In this document: piece by piece, positions 39,544-50,067 of the stretch
Layout: each line of letters begins with the position of its first letter
Position numbering within the stretch: position 1 is the stretch's first letter
Source of the DNA: Pseudoalteromonas sp. A25
GTDB taxonomy: Bacteria; Pseudomonadota; Gammaproteobacteria; Enterobacterales; Alteromonadaceae
Direction: 5' to 3'
Assembly: GCF_009176705.1 (NCBI RefSeq)
Contig: NZ_AP021846.1
Coordinates: forward strand, 211,001-275,000
DNA: 64,000 nucleotides
The notes under the pieces: generated by a model
Database searches by the model: none
The model's input: only the letters and a program-made list of their open reading frames with translations
Told to the model about the DNA's origin: nothing
Made by a program: the position numbers and the translations under genes

Positions 39544-41082
39544 TTAGCCGCGCGGACCAGCTTGCTTGATAGCGTCTGATACGTCATATTTAGCAAAGTT
39601 CTCTTGGAAGTCTGCGGCAAGTTTAGCTGCATATTCTGCGTACTTTGCTTTGTCTTCCCATGTATTAATAGGGTTCAGTAGCTCACTATTAACACCTGGT
39701 ACAGCAACAGGAACATTGAGGTTTAATGACTCAATATGTGTTGTTTCAACATCGGCAAGCTTACCCGATACGATGGCATCAATAACTGCACGTGTAGTCG
39801 GAATATCAAAACGCTTACCAATACCGTAAGGGCCGCCAGTCCAACCTGTGTTAACTAGGTACACTTTTGCGCCAAACTCACGTACGCGCTTCATAAGTAG
39901 TTCAGCATAAACACCTGCAGGACGTGGGAAGAAAGGCGCGCCAAAACAGGTTGAGAATGTTGATTCAATGTCAGACGTTGAACCGATTTCAGTTGAGCCT
40001 ACTTTCGCTGTGTAACCACTTAAGAAGTGATAAGCGGCTGCTTCTTCTGATAACACAGATACCGGTGGTAATACGCCACTTACATCACATGTTAAAAATA
40101 CAACGGCTTTAGGCTCGCCAGCGCGGTTTTCAACTTTACGTTTTTCAACGTGCTCAAGCGGGTAAGCTGCACGGGTGTTTTGCGTTAAGCTAGTGTCTTT
40201 AAAATCAGGTACGCGGTTTTCATCTAAAACCACGTTCTCTAAAATGGTACCGAACTTGATAGCGTTCCAGATCACCGGCTCATTTTTTTGAGATAAGTCG
40301 ATACATTTTGCGTAACAGCCACCTTCAATGTTAAATACACTGCCAGGTGCCCAGCCATGCTCGTCATCACCAATTAGGAAACGAGTTGGATCTGCTGAAA
40401 GCGTTGTTTTACCTGTACCAGATAAACCGAAGAATAAAGCAGTATCGCCTGCTTCACCAACGTTTGCACTACAGTGCATAGGAAGTACACCTTTAGCTGG
40501 CAGCAGGAAGTTCTGTACAGAGAACATAGACTTTTTCATTTCGCCCGCATAGTGCATACCAGCAAGCAATACTTTTCTTTCAGCGAAGTTAATGATCACC
40601 GTGCCATCGCTGTTTGTGCCATCGCGCTCTGGGTCGCAAACAAATGAAGGTACATTCATTACTTGCCACTGAGGTAAATCTGAGGCGTTGTAACGAACTG
40701 GTTCGATAAACATGTTTTTTGCAAAGATATGGTGCCATGCAGTTTCAGTGGTTACCACTACCGGTAGGTAATGTTCAGGATCTGCGCCCACTTCAAGGTG
40801 AGAGACGAAGTGGTCTTTACTTTGTACGTGTGCTTCAACACGAGCCCATAATGCATCAAATTTTTCGGCATCGAATGGGCGGTTTACATTGCCCCATTGG
40901 ATGTCATTTTCAGTGCTTGGCTCTTTTACGATAAAACGGTCACTTGGTGAACGGCCTGTACGACGGCCAGTTTTAGCAACGAAAGCTCCATTTGCGGCTA
41001 AAGTGCCTTCGCCACGGCTGATGGCGTGTTCGACAAGTTCGGCTGCAGTTAAATCGACAAAACGAGTAGCGCTTGAAGTCAT
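39544..41082 (-). CDS. pckA: Phosphoenolpyruvate carboxykinase (ATP)
   Basis: Converts oxaloacetate and ATP to phosphoenolpyruvate, the entry step of gluconeogenesis. The kinase-1a motif [11 protein letters not shown] and the metal-binding IGDDEHGW are intact, and [13 protein letters not shown] is the N-terminal substrate segment. The length is 512 residues. It follows hslR-hslO, as in enteric bacteria. Two identical palindromic sites upstream suggest sugar-responsive or catabolite control by a LacI-type protein. Confidence 0.95.
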   Translation of the reverse strand: MTSSATRFVDLTAAELVEHAISRGEGTLAANGAFVAKTGRRTGRSPSDRFIVKEPSTENDIQWGNVNRPFDAEKFDALWARVEAHVQSKDHFVSHLEVGADPEHYLPVVVTTETAWHHIFAKNMFIEPVRYNASDLPQWQVMNVPSFVCDPERDGTNSDGTVIINFAERKVLLAGMHYAGEMKKSMFSVQNFLLPAKGVLPMHCSANVGEAGDTALFFGLSGTGKTTLSADPTRFLIGDDEHGWAPGSVFNIEGGCYAKCIDLSQKNEPVIWNAIKFGTILENVVLDENRVPDFKDTSLTQNTRAAYPLEHVEKRKVENRAGEPKAVVFLTCDVSGVLPPVSVLSEEAAAYHFLSGYTAKVGSTEIGSTSDIESTFSTCFGAPFFPRPAGVYAELLMKRVREFGAKVYLVNTGWTGGPYGIGKRFDIPTTRAVIDAIVSGKLADVETTHIESLNLNVPVAVPGVNSELLNPINTWEDKAKYAEYAAKLAADFQENFAKYDVSDAIKQAGPRG

Positions 41083-41232
41083 GTTATTACCTAAATGTGA
41101 GATTGAACGGGATAGCTCTGAAGTTCTGACTAACTTTAAGCTGAATTTATATTACCAGATGGTTTTGAGATATTCGAGCTTTTGCAGGCCCTAAAAAGGC
41201 ATAAAAGTGTCAAAAAACTTAAATAATTTCAA

Positions 41233-41246
41233 TGATACCGGTGTCA
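41233..41246. promoter_or_regulatory. LacI-type operator copy 1 upstream of pckA
   Basis: TGATACCGGTGTCA is a near-palindrome centred on ACCGGT, a form typical of LacI/GalR-family sites. It lies about 150 bases upstream of the pckA start. Confidence 0.6.
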
Positions 41247-41264
41247 TAAAAGTTGCTGATTTTT

Positions 41265-41278
41265 TGATACCGGTGTCA
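41265..41278. promoter_or_regulatory. LacI-type operator copy 2 upstream of pckA
   Basis: An exact second copy of TGATACCGGTGTCA, 32 bases from copy 1, or three helical turns, so two dimers would bind the same DNA face. Confidence 0.6.
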
Positions 41279-41290
41279 TTTTTTAAGAAC

Positions 41291-41315
41291 AAAAAAGCCG
41301 TCATTTTGACGGCTT
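41291..41315 (-). terminator. hslO terminator
   Basis: A 9-bp stem (AAGCCGTCA / TGACGGCTT) with a 3-base loop and a following T run on the minus strand. It separates hslO from the pckA promoter. Confidence 0.85.
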
Positions 41316-41343
41316 GATAATGGAAACGCATAATAAGGCTAAT

Positions 41344-42189
41344 TTAGTTAAAAATTGCTTTTACTTCGTCTTCATTAAAGGTGTAGTTTTTTAGGCAATA
41401 GTGACAGCTAATATTAATCTCGCCTTGTTGTTTGATATCTTCAAGTAACGCTTCTTGACCCACATTGACGAGCGCATTGATTGTTTTCTCTCGGCTGCAC
41501 CCACAAACAAAGTTGATTTGTTGTGGTTCAAAAAGTTGCGGGTTGTCTTCATGATAAAGACGTGTCAGAACGGTTTGCGCGTCTAGATCAAGCAATTCTT
41601 CATCTTTAATGGTATTACTCAATGCTTCTAAGTGCCTAAAGTCTTCAATAGACTTTTCTTTGTCAACGGGCAAAACTTGTAAGAACAAGCCGGATGCTTT
41701 TACTCGTTCACCTGTGGTACGAGTTGCAAACCACAAACGCGTTTTTAGTTGCTCAGACTGAGTGAAGTAATCTTCTAAGCAGGCAGCAAGCGAGTCTGAT
41801 GTTAAAGGCACGATACCTTGATAACGCTCTCCTTTTATAGGGGTAATTGTTATCACCATATAACCTTTACCCATTAACTCAGGAATTGAGTCGCCAGTGA
41901 TCTCACCTTGTAATCTTGCTACACCGCGCATGTTCTGCTCGTGGTCGCCATTGATAACAGCATACTTTACTGGACCATCGCCTTGTAATTGCACAGCAAT
42001 GTCACCTTCAAATTTGAGTGTCGCTGTCAGTAAGCTGGTCGCGACCAATAGCTCGCCAATTAAAGCTTGAACGGCTTGCGGGTAATCGTGCCCAGCAATG
42101 ATCTCGTTAAAAGTTTGATCGATTTGTACCAGCTCTCCGCGCACATCGAGTTTTTCGAAAATATAGCGGTGTAGTAAATCAGATTGCAT
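41344..42189 (-). CDS. hslO: Hsp33 redox-regulated chaperone
   Basis: A cytoplasmic holdase activated by oxidation. The zinc switch is intact near the C-terminus: CGC of FVCGCSREK and CHYC of ISCHYCLKN, giving C-x-C and C-x2-C. The 281-residue length is typical. It lies 10 bases after hslR, in one operon. Confidence 0.95.
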   Translation of the reverse strand: MQSDLLHRYIFEKLDVRGELVQIDQTFNEIIAGHDYPQAVQALIGELLVATSLLTATLKFEGDIAVQLQGDGPVKYAVINGDHEQNMRGVARLQGEITGDSIPELMGKGYMVITITPIKGERYQGIVPLTSDSLAACLEDYFTQSEQLKTRLWFATRTTGERVKASGLFLQVLPVDKEKSIEDFRHLEALSNTIKDEELLDLDAQTVLTRLYHEDNPQLFEPQQINFVCGCSREKTINALVNVGQEALLEDIKQQGEINISCHYCLKNYTFNEDEVKAIFN

Positions 42190-42199
42190 TTATTAAATC

Positions 42200-42610
42200 C
42201 TAGCTTGATTTTAATTTGAGTAATTCGCGTCTTTGCTTTTTATCCGGTTTGTTAACAGGATGTGGTGCAAAAAAGCTGTTGTTTTTGCGTGCTATTGCGT
42301 TTTGTTCACGTTTTTCAATACTTTGTTCCGATTCAAGGTATGCTTGTTGGGCAATGACAGCGGATTGACGTTTGTCGAGCAGCACCAAAATGGTTACTTC
42401 TTTTTCGTCAAACCCTTGAGCTAGCTTAACCTTGGCTCCGACTTCAACACATTTACTGGGTTTACAGCGTTGCCCGTTATAGTGTACTTTACCCCCTTGA
42501 ATCATTTCCCGAGCGAGTGCTCGAGTCTTGTAAAACCGTGCAGCCCACAGCCATTTATCAAGTCTAACGGCCTCAATTTGCTTGGGTTTTTCGGGGGATT
42601 TTTTAGTCAC
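42200..42610 (-). CDS. hslR: Hsp15 ribosome-associated heat-shock protein
   Basis: A 136-residue S4-domain protein that binds nascent-chain-blocked 50S subunits. The S4 motif is VRLDKWLWAARFYKTRALAREMIQGGKVHYNGQ, here given in overlapping parts (residues 15-47), and the tail is lysine-rich. It is upstream of hslO in the classic heat-shock pair and divergent from gspC. Confidence 0.92.
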   Translation of the reverse strand: MTKKSPEKPKQIEAVRLDKWLWAARFYKTRALAREMIQGGKVHYNGQRCKPSKCVEVGAKVKLAQGFDEKEVTILVLLDKRQSAVIAQQAYLESEQSIEKREQNAIARKNNSFFAPHPVNKPDKKQRRELLKLKSS

Positions 42611-42819
42611 AATTTATTAACCATGAAGAACGTGCAATAATGATGCAAATTTAGCATATTTTCACGGTCAAAAAAAGCATGTGAAACTCTTGCGATCCAC
42701 TGTGTGGGAAGGGGAGCCATGGGGTGTGACAGTAAACGTAAACTGTCATATTAGTGCGCTTGTTGTATTTTCACCGAAAAGGTACACTTGGTCGCTCAAC
42801 AGAATAAGAAAAGACGGAT

Positions 42820-43707
42820 ATGGAATTACAATTACAACAGTTACAAAAAGCATTGCTTTCTTTGCCTCATGCCAAACTGAGCCGTTTAGTGGTTTATTTG
42901 TCTGTTGTTTACATAGCTTATTTATTGTCACAGCTGTTTTGGTTGTTGTGGCCTCAGCCTGTCACTCAGCCGCTACCATCCATGTCATCTGTCTATGCAT
43001 CTAGTAGCTCAGCGGTGAGTAGCCAAGCAATTATTCAACAACACTTGTTTGGTAATGCACAAAGTAAGCCGGTAGAGCAGCCACAAACCATTGTATCTGA
43101 TGCGCCACAAACTGCATTAAATGTTCGCCTTACGGGTATAGTCGCAGTAAGCCTTAATGATAGAGCTGGGCTGGCAATTATTGAGTCGCAGGGTCGCCAA
43201 GTTACCTATGAGGTACAACAAGCGATTGAAGGAACGCGCGCTAAGCTTGCGCAGGTGTTACCTGATAGAGTTATTTTAGATGTGGGTGGTCGGTTTGAGA
43301 CGCTTATGTTGGATGGCTTAGAGTATTCAAAGAACGTTGCAATGCCTGTGGCTGCAAAGGCGCCTGAAAAACGTCCCGCTTTGGTGCGAACCACTGTCCC
43401 TAGCGAGTTAATCGAGAATAAAGACGCGTTATTAAAAGACCCTGGTAAATTGCTCGATTACATTCGCATTACCCCTTATAGAAGTTCAGGCGAGCTGATG
43501 GGTTATCGCTTGAGCCCGGGTAAAGACCCAGCCTTGTTTAACAAAATGGGTTTAAAAAATAATGATTTAGCTGTTGCTATCAACGGTTATCAACTCACGG
43601 ATATGAAACAGGCCATGGCAGCTATGAGTGAGCTAAAAAACAGCACAGAAGCGACTATTACGGTTGAGCGTGATGGTCAAGTCATGAGCGTGCAATTTAG
43701 CCTGTAA
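42820..43707 (+). CDS. gspC: Type II secretion system protein C
   Basis: The inner-membrane connector between the assembly platform and the outer-membrane secretin. A single transmembrane helix lies near residues 22-42, followed by a proline/serine-rich linker, the HR domain (about 90-170, LTGIVAVSLNDRAGLAIIE) and a C-terminal PDZ-like domain (MGLKNNDLAVAINGYQL). It is the first gene of the operon. Confidence 0.93.
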   Translation: MELQLQQLQKALLSLPHAKLSRLVVYLSVVYIAYLLSQLFWLLWPQPVTQPLPSMSSVYASSSSAVSSQAIIQQHLFGNAQSKPVEQPQTIVSDAPQTALNVRLTGIVAVSLNDRAGLAIIESQGRQVTYEVQQAIEGTRAKLAQVLPDRVILDVGGRFETLMLDGLEYSKNVAMPVAAKAPEKRPALVRTTVPSELIENKDALLKDPGKLLDYIRITPYRSSGELMGYRLSPGKDPALFNKMGLKNNDLAVAINGYQLTDMKQAMAAMSELKNSTEATITVERDGQVMSVQFSL

Positions 43708-43734
43708 CGATACTAAATTTGGAGTTTAAAAATA

Positions 43735-45804
43735 ATGGGTAAAAAGCTACACCTCACAAAAATCAAAAAAGGGTTAGCTAGATATGCAGCTCTGATGTTA
43801 GCAGCTGGTTTGTCGCTTTCTGTGTCTGCTGTTGAGTATGCTGCCAACTTCAAAGGCACTGACATTAATGAATTCATTAATATTGTCGGTAAAAACCTGA
43901 ATAAAACCATCATCATCGACCCTAATGTACGGGGCAATATTAATGTTCGTAGTTATGAGTTGATGGATGAATCTCTGTATTATCAATTCTTCTTAAATGT
44001 TCTAGAAGTGTATGGTTATTCAGTAACTGAAATGGACAGTGGTGTACTCAAGGTCGTACGTAGCTCCGATGGCAAAAAAGGCAATGTGCCTTTGGTTGAA
44101 GGAGAAGAAGCGGGTAATGGAGATGTCATGATCACCCGTGTGGTACGCGTTAAAAATGTAAGCGTACAGGAGCTTGGGCCACTTATTCGTCAATTTAGTG
44201 ACCAAAAAGATGGGGGGCATGTAACCAACTTAAACTCAGCGAACGTGATGATGTTAACTGGTCATGCTGCGTCCGTTAATCGTTTGGTAGATATTATTAA
44301 GTCTGTAGATCAGGCTGGTGACAAGCGTGTAGATATCGTAAAGCTTAACCATGCAACGGCAGATGACGTGGTGTCGGTTGTTGAAAGCATTTACAAAGAT
44401 AGTGGCAAAGGGGCCATTCCTGACTTTCTGATCCCGAAGGTGGTTGCTGATAGCCGCACAAATAGTGTGATTGTAAGTGGTGAGTCGCAAGCACGTAGCC
44501 GCGCCACCGATTTAATTAAGCGCTTAGATAATGAACTTGAAAATCAAGGCAATACCAAGGTGTTTTACCTAAACTACGCAAAAGCGGAAGATTTGGTAAA
44601 AGTGCTGCAAGGTGTGAGCAAAACTTTGCAAGAAGATGCGCAAGGGGGAGGTAATAAAACCCGCAGCAGCTCGAATAAAAACGAGACCAGTATAGAAGCC
44701 CACCCTGACTCTAACTCGCTGGTGATCACCGCTCAACCTGATACGATGCGTTCGCTATCTCAGGTTATCGAAAAGTTAGATATTCGCCGAGCACAGGTAT
44801 TGGTTGAAGCCATTGTGGTTGAAGTATTCGAAAGTGACGGTATTAACTTTGGCTTGCAGTGGATCTCTGAGCAAGGCGGCATGTTGCAGTTTAATAACGG
44901 CAGTACGGTACCCATTGGTTCATTGGCAGTGGCTGCAGAGCAAGCGCGTGATAAAGAAATTAAAAAGAACATAATTGGTTCTGATACTGGTAATGCTACG
45001 CCTTATACAGAGACCGTAGAAGGTGATTTAGGCCCACTCGGTCAGTTGCTGGGCGGCGTGAATGGTTTGGCGATGGGTATCATTAAAAATGACTGGGGCG
45101 CGATAGTACAAGCCATTTCAACCGATACCAAATCAAACATTCTCGCGACGCCTTCGGTAACCACGATGGATAATGAAGAAGCGTCGATGATTGTGGGTCA
45201 AGAAGTACCCATTATTACCGGCTCAACATCGGGCGATAATAACTCGAATCCATTCCAAACCGTCGACCGCCAAGAAGTAGGTATTAAGTTAAAAGTAACG
45301 CCACAAATTAATGATGGCTCAGCGGTTCAACTGACCATAGAGCAAGAAGTGTCAAGTGTCAGTGGCGCAACAGCGGTAGATATTTCGGTAAACAAGCGTG
45401 CTATCAACACCACCGTGATCGCCGATGATGGTGGCATGGTGATCTTAGGCGGTTTGATTGACGAAGACGTACAAGAAAGTGTTTCGAAAGTACCGCTTTT
45501 GGGCGATATTCCGGTATTGGGTCATCTGTTCAAATCTACTGGCACCACAAAACGTAAACGTAACTTATTGGTATTTATTCGTCCGACCATTATCCGCGAT
45601 AGTCGCAGTATGAATGAGCTAAGCCACTCTAAATATAACTTTATTCGTTCAGAGCAACAGATCCAACAAGATGATGGTATTGATTTAATGCCGTTTGAAG
45701 AGACTCCTGTATTGCCAGAGTGGAATGATGCGCTGGTGTTACCGCCAACATATGAAGAGTTTTTAAATAAACAAAACATTAAAGAGCGTAATAATGATGA
45801 CTGA
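43735..45804 (+). CDS. gspD: Type II secretion system secretin
   Basis: A 689-residue outer-membrane secretin. After a signal peptide there are an N0 domain, three N1-N3 modules ([54 protein letters not shown]) and the secretin core with [11 protein letters not shown] and [13 protein letters not shown] near the end. A GGAG precedes the ATG. It overlaps gspE by 11 bases. Confidence 0.96.
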   Translation: MGKKLHLTKIKKGLARYAALMLAAGLSLSVSAVEYAANFKGTDINEFINIVGKNLNKTIIIDPNVRGNINVRSYELMDESLYYQFFLNVLEVYGYSVTEMDSGVLKVVRSSDGKKGNVPLVEGEEAGNGDVMITRVVRVKNVSVQELGPLIRQFSDQKDGGHVTNLNSANVMMLTGHAASVNRLVDIIKSVDQAGDKRVDIVKLNHATADDVVSVVESIYKDSGKGAIPDFLIPKVVADSRTNSVIVSGESQARSRATDLIKRLDNELENQGNTKVFYLNYAKAEDLVKVLQGVSKTLQEDAQGGGNKTRSSSNKNETSIEAHPDSNSLVITAQPDTMRSLSQVIEKLDIRRAQVLVEAIVVEVFESDGINFGLQWISEQGGMLQFNNGSTVPIGSLAVAAEQARDKEIKKNIIGSDTGNATPYTETVEGDLGPLGQLLGGVNGLAMGIIKNDWGAIVQAISTDTKSNILATPSVTTMDNEEASMIVGQEVPIITGSTSGDNNSNPFQTVDRQEVGIKLKVTPQINDGSAVQLTIEQEVSSVSGATAVDISVNKRAINTTVIADDGGMVILGGLIDEDVQESVSKVPLLGDIPVLGHLFKSTGTTKRKRNLLVFIRPTIIRDSRSMNELSHSKYNFIRSEQQIQQDDGIDLMPFEETPVLPEWNDALVLPPTYEEFLNKQNIKERNNDD

Positions 45805-47368
45805 GAGTAAGGTTGAGGCGGTCACAGAAATGTCTGTGAATGAGTTGTCCGCAGATTTGCCTGCTGAAGTACTCGAACAGTCTGAACACGTTGCGCAATC
45901 ACCACTTCGTTTACCATTTGGATATGCGCGTCGAGCAGGCATGTTATTGAGCCAGCAGCCAGATGGACTGGTTGTTTACTATCGCGGTGAGCTTGAAATT
46001 GAAACCTTGCTGGAAGTTCGCCGCATTGCGGGTGAGGCATTTAAGCTTGAGCATTTAGACGACGACAAATTTGAATTATTACTTGAAGCATCGTACCAAC
46101 GTGATAGCTCTGAAACTCAGCAGATGATGGAAGACATTGGCAACGAAGTGGACTTGTTTTCATTGGCTGAAGAGTTACCACAAACAGAAGACTTACTTGC
46201 AGCAGATGATGATGCACCGATTATAAAGCTTATTAATGCAATGTTGAGCGAAGCCATCAAAGAAGGTGCTTCGGATATTCACATTGAGACATTTGAGCAA
46301 GATTTGGTGATCCGTTTTCGTGTCGATGGTGTGCTCAAAGAGGTACTTAAGCCAAACCGCAAGTTAGCCTCTTTATTGGTGTCACGTATTAAAGTTATGG
46401 CTAAACTGGACATCGCTGAAAAGCGTATCCCACAAGATGGCCGTATCAGTTTGCGTATCGCTGGGCGTGCGGTTGATGTGCGTGTTTCAACCATGCCATC
46501 AAGCTTTGGTGAACGTGTAGTACTGCGTTTATTAGATAAGAATAATGCTCGCTTAAACCTTGAAGACTTGGGTATGACCGAGCGCAACCGAGAGTTGTTT
46601 GCAGATATCATTAATAAGCCACATGGTATTATTTTGGTAACTGGACCAACGGGGTCGGGTAAAAGTACGACCTTGTATGCGGGTATGAGTCAAATAAATT
46701 CAAAAGACCGCAACATTTTGACTGTTGAAGACCCAATTGAATATGAAATTCCAGGTATTGGTCAAACTCAAGTAAACACCAAGGTAGATATGACCTTCGC
46801 TCGAGGCCTGCGTGCCATTCTTCGTCAAGACCCTGATGTGGTTATGGTGGGGGAAATACGAGATCTAGAGACCGGGCAAATAGCCGTTCAAGCGTCTTTA
46901 ACGGGTCACTTGGTGATGTCAACGCTGCATACTAACACGGCAGCGGGTGCCATAACCCGTATGGAAGATATGGGCGTAGAGCCTTTCTTGCTGTCTTCAT
47001 CACTATTGGGTGTGTTGTCACAACGCTTAGTAAGAACGCTGTGTCCAAACTGTAAAGAAGCCCATCAAGCAGATGAGCGAGAATGTGAGCTATTAGGGCA
47101 ATCATTTACTAGTGCGCCGACAATATATAGAGCGATTGGCTGTGAAGAATGTAACTTTAATGGCTACAAAGGGCGGACTGGTATTCATGAGCTGTTGGTG
47201 GTTGATGAGACTATTCGTGAACTTATCCACAATGGTAAGGGTGAGCAAGCGGTAGAAAAGTATATTAGAAAGAACAGCCCAAGTATTCGCCAAGATGGCT
47301 TAGCTCGTGTGCTTAAAGGTCAAACTACCTTGGAAGAAGTGTTACGTGTAACGCGTGAGGAAGGGTAG
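45794..47368 (+). CDS. gspE: Type II secretion system ATPase
   Basis: A 524-residue cytoplasmic hexameric ATPase that powers pseudopilus assembly. Walker A is GPTGSGKST from residue 284, followed by the Asp and His boxes and Walker B ([15 protein letters not shown]). A zinc-binding insertion has two CxxC pairs (CPNC and CEEC). The N-terminal domain binds GspL. Confidence 0.96.
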   Translation: MMTESKVEAVTEMSVNELSADLPAEVLEQSEHVAQSPLRLPFGYARRAGMLLSQQPDGLVVYYRGELEIETLLEVRRIAGEAFKLEHLDDDKFELLLEASYQRDSSETQQMMEDIGNEVDLFSLAEELPQTEDLLAADDDAPIIKLINAMLSEAIKEGASDIHIETFEQDLVIRFRVDGVLKEVLKPNRKLASLLVSRIKVMAKLDIAEKRIPQDGRISLRIAGRAVDVRVSTMPSSFGERVVLRLLDKNNARLNLEDLGMTERNRELFADIINKPHGIILVTGPTGSGKSTTLYAGMSQINSKDRNILTVEDPIEYEIPGIGQTQVNTKVDMTFARGLRAILRQDPDVVMVGEIRDLETGQIAVQASLTGHLVMSTLHTNTAAGAITRMEDMGVEPFLLSSSLLGVLSQRLVRTLCPNCKEAHQADERECELLGQSFTSAPTIYRAIGCEECNFNGYKGRTGIHELLVVDETIRELIHNGKGEQAVEKYIRKNSPSIRQDGLARVLKGQTTLEEVLRVTREEG

Positions 47369-47370
47369 TT

Positions 47371-48597
47371 ATGGCAGCGTTTGAGTATCGCGCTTTAGAT
47401 AAAAAGGGCAAGGAAAAGTCTGGCATTTTAGAGGCTGATACAGCAAAGCAGGTCAGGCAAATGCTGCGTGAAAAGGCCATGATGCCACTTGAGGTATCAC
47501 CTGCGGCTGAAAGAGATAAGCAACACTCTGGTGGTGGCTTCAAACTATTTCAAGGTTATAAGCCATCAGTGGCCGATCTCGCCTTGATAACGCGTCAACT
47601 TGCAACGTTGATCCAATCATCATTACCCGTTGAAGCGGCGGTAATGGCGGTCGCTGAGCAATGCGAAAAGCCACGTTTAAAACGTATGTTGATGTCTGTG
47701 CGTTCCAAAGTGGTTGAAGGTTATACGTTAGCTGATGGTATGTCAGAGTTTCCGCATGTTTTTGATAATTTGTATCGCTCTATGGTCGCTGCGGGTGAAA
47801 AGTCGGGCCATTTAGATCAAGTGTTAAATCGTTTGGCTGATTACACTGAGCAGCGCCAGCATATGCGCAGTCAAATTACTCAGGCGATGGTTTACCCCAC
47901 TATTTTGGTTATTTTTGCCATCGCGATTGTCTCTGTATTACTTGGGACAGTTGTACCAAAAATTTTGAAAACCTTCGAGAAATCTAACCAAGTACTGCCG
48001 TGGACTACTGAGTGGGTGATGGCGGCGAGTAATTTTGTTCAGGATTATTGGCTTGCGAGCCTAGTGGTGATAACCGGCAGCATCATAATGATGAAGCGTG
48101 CATTACAGCAACCTAAAGTGCGCTTTTGGTTTGATAGCAAGCTGTTAGTGATGCCGGGTATTGGCAAGGTCAGTCGCGGCATTAATACAGCGCGTTTTGC
48201 ACGTACCTTGAGTATTTTATCCTCGAGTTCAGTTCCGCTTCTAGAAGGAATGAAAATTTCTGGCCAGGTACTCGAAAATGAAAAAATTAAAGCGGCGGTG
48301 GCAGAGGCGGCAACACGCGTGAGTGAAGGGGCGAGTTTGCGAGCAGCATTGCAGCAAACCAAGCTATTCCCGCCTATGATGCTGCATATGATCGCCAGCG
48401 GTGAAAAGTCGGGTGAGCTTGAGCAAATGCTAGAACGCGCCGCAAATAACCAAGATAGAGAGTTTGAAAGCATGGTGAGCGTGTCACTTAAGCTTTTGGA
48501 GCCTGCGATGATAGCCAGTATGGCCGTGATCGTGTTGTTCATTGTAATGGCTATCTTACAACCAATTATGGCTATGAACAAAGCGGTTGGTTTGTAG
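47371..48597 (+). CDS. gspF: Type II secretion system platform protein F
   Basis: A 408-residue inner-membrane protein with two homologous cytoplasmic helical domains (each with the M-[VI]-A-[AS]-GE-K-SG signature: MVAAGEKSG and MIASGEKSG) and three transmembrane helices. It starts 2 bases after gspE. Confidence 0.95.
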   Translation: MAAFEYRALDKKGKEKSGILEADTAKQVRQMLREKAMMPLEVSPAAERDKQHSGGGFKLFQGYKPSVADLALITRQLATLIQSSLPVEAAVMAVAEQCEKPRLKRMLMSVRSKVVEGYTLADGMSEFPHVFDNLYRSMVAAGEKSGHLDQVLNRLADYTEQRQHMRSQITQAMVYPTILVIFAIAIVSVLLGTVVPKILKTFEKSNQVLPWTTEWVMAASNFVQDYWLASLVVITGSIIMMKRALQQPKVRFWFDSKLLVMPGIGKVSRGINTARFARTLSILSSSSVPLLEGMKISGQVLENEKIKAAVAEAATRVSEGASLRAALQQTKLFPPMMLHMIASGEKSGELEQMLERAANNQDREFESMVSVSLKLLEPAMIASMAVIVLFIVMAILQPIMAMNKAVGL

Positions 48598-48663
48598 TCA
48601 AAAATAACGCATATGCATGTAATTCACATGCTGCATTAAGTATTAACTTTGAGGGAAAATATC

Positions 48664-49083
48664 GTGAAGAAACAATCAGGTTTTTCATTATTAGAAGTAA
48701 TGGTGGTATTGGTGATCATCGGTATGATCATGTCTATCGTTGCACCAAACATTATGGGTTCACAAGAAGAAGCTGCGATTGATAAAGCACATCTGGATAT
48801 TCAGCAGCTTGAAGACGCAATGAATATGTACAAGTTAAAGAACAAAGCGTTTCCAACAACAGAGCAAGGCTTAGAAGCGCTTGTGACACAAACGACAATA
48901 GATCCAGTACCAAAGCGTTTTCCTGATGGTGGATTTATCTCTAAATTACCAGAAGACCCTTGGGGCAACCCTTATCAACTAGTTAGCCCAGGTGAAATGG
49001 GTAAAATTGACATCTTCTCAATGGGCCCAGACGGCGAAGTTGGCACTGAAGATGATATTGGTAACTGGGACGAAGAGAAGTAG
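48664..49083 (+). CDS. gspG: Major pseudopilin
   Basis: A 139-residue class III prepilin-like protein. GTG 48664 is preferred over an upstream TTG because AGGGA lies at 48652-48656. The leader is MKKQSG, cleaved before F7, with glutamate at mature position 5 and a hydrophobic N-terminal helix. The C-terminal calcium-site region (EDPWGNPYQL, GPDGEVGTEDDIGNW) is intact. Confidence 0.95.
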   Translation: MKKQSGFSLLEVMVVLVIIGMIMSIVAPNIMGSQEEAAIDKAHLDIQQLEDAMNMYKLKNKAFPTTEQGLEALVTQTTIDPVPKRFPDGGFISKLPEDPWGNPYQLVSPGEMGKIDIFSMGPDGEVGTEDDIGNWDEEK

Positions 49084-49096
49084 CGAATCATTTTAT

Positions 49097-49693
49097 ATGA
49101 GCAACATGTCACCTGAGCTGAGCACAGTAAAAACACAGCACGGATTTAGCTTAATTGAGATCCTTGTTGTGATTGTCATCATTGCATTTGCCACCAAAAT
49201 GGTGACTTATAGCTTTGGCGGTGACATGGAAGAAGAGCTAGAAAAAAAGGCACTGCGTACGCACAGTGTCTTAAATATGGCCTCTGAGTTTGCTGTGCTA
49301 AATCAGGTTGAGCTAGGTTTACATTTAGATAAGAACACACTTGAGCTACTGGTTTTTGATGGTGATAAGTGGACGACTCTTGAGTCAGAAGAATTGTATA
49401 AACCCATCGAGTTTAGTGAGCACTACCGCGTTGAGTTGAAAATAGAAGACTTGGCCTGGGCGCAAGATAACTTGCTAGAGCAGGCAAATTGGCGAGAGCT
49501 GATGGGGACAAGTGATGATGAAAGTTTATTAGAACTGAAAAAGCTTAAAGTCCCTCAAGTGCTTATATTATCTTCTGGAGAAGTGAGCGCATTTCAGCTG
49601 ACAATTGAATTGGCTGAGCAAAGCGAGCCTGTCTATTTCATTGAAGGTGAGTTTATGGCGCCCGTTAATTTGCGTATGGAGCCTGAGGCATGA
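49097..49693 (+). CDS. gspH: Minor pseudopilin GspH
   Basis: A 198-residue minor pseudopilin. The prepilin cleavage site is HG|FSLIEILVV, with leader about 16 residues long from ATG 49097. ATG 49106 is an alternative and neither has a strong ribosome site, suggesting coupling to gspG, whose stop is 13 bases before. It overlaps gspI by 4 bases. Confidence 0.87.
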   Translation: MSNMSPELSTVKTQHGFSLIEILVVIVIIAFATKMVTYSFGGDMEEELEKKALRTHSVLNMASEFAVLNQVELGLHLDKNTLELLVFDGDKWTTLESEELYKPIEFSEHYRVELKIEDLAWAQDNLLEQANWRELMGTSDDESLLELKKLKVPQVLILSSGEVSAFQLTIELAEQSEPVYFIEGEFMAPVNLRMEPEA

Positions 49694-50067
49694 TGCGTAC
49701 CAGTCGTGGTTTTACATTATTGGAAGTGATGGTTGCGATGAGCATTTGTGCGATGGCAGGCATTGCTGCCATGCAAGCCACAGGGGAGCATATAACCCAT
49801 ATTTCAACACTTGAAGATCAAACCTATGCTTCATGGGTGGCCGAAAACCGCCTTGTTGAGATGCGCGCTAGTGGCGACAAGTGGTCGGGTACCAATGGCC
49901 AAAAGGGCGAAGAAGAGCTCGCTGAAAGAACATGGTACTGGCAACAAAAAGTCACAGCAACGGCGGATCCAAGCTTTGTTAAAGTGACTGTCGAAGTGTT
50001 TAGTGATGAAGCTCTCAAACATTCAGTTTACGATTTAACGACGTTTATGCTAAAGGACAAGTCGTAA
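49690..50067 (+). CDS. gspI: Minor pseudopilin GspI
   Basis: A 125-residue minor pseudopilin with leader MMRTSRG and cleavage before FTLLEVMVAM. Forms the tip complex with GspJ and GspK. It overlaps gspH by 4 bases and gspJ by 1. Confidence 0.92.
   Translation: MMRTSRGFTLLEVMVAMSICAMAGIAAMQATGEHITHISTLEDQTYASWVAENRLVEMRASGDKWSGTNGQKGEEELAERTWYWQQKVTATADPSFVKVTVEVFSDEALKHSVYDLTTFMLKDKS

Noticed and set aside
42681..43004. A 107-codon plus-strand frame before and into gspC
   Set aside because: It overlaps the gspC start in another frame and has no family features; gspC is certain.
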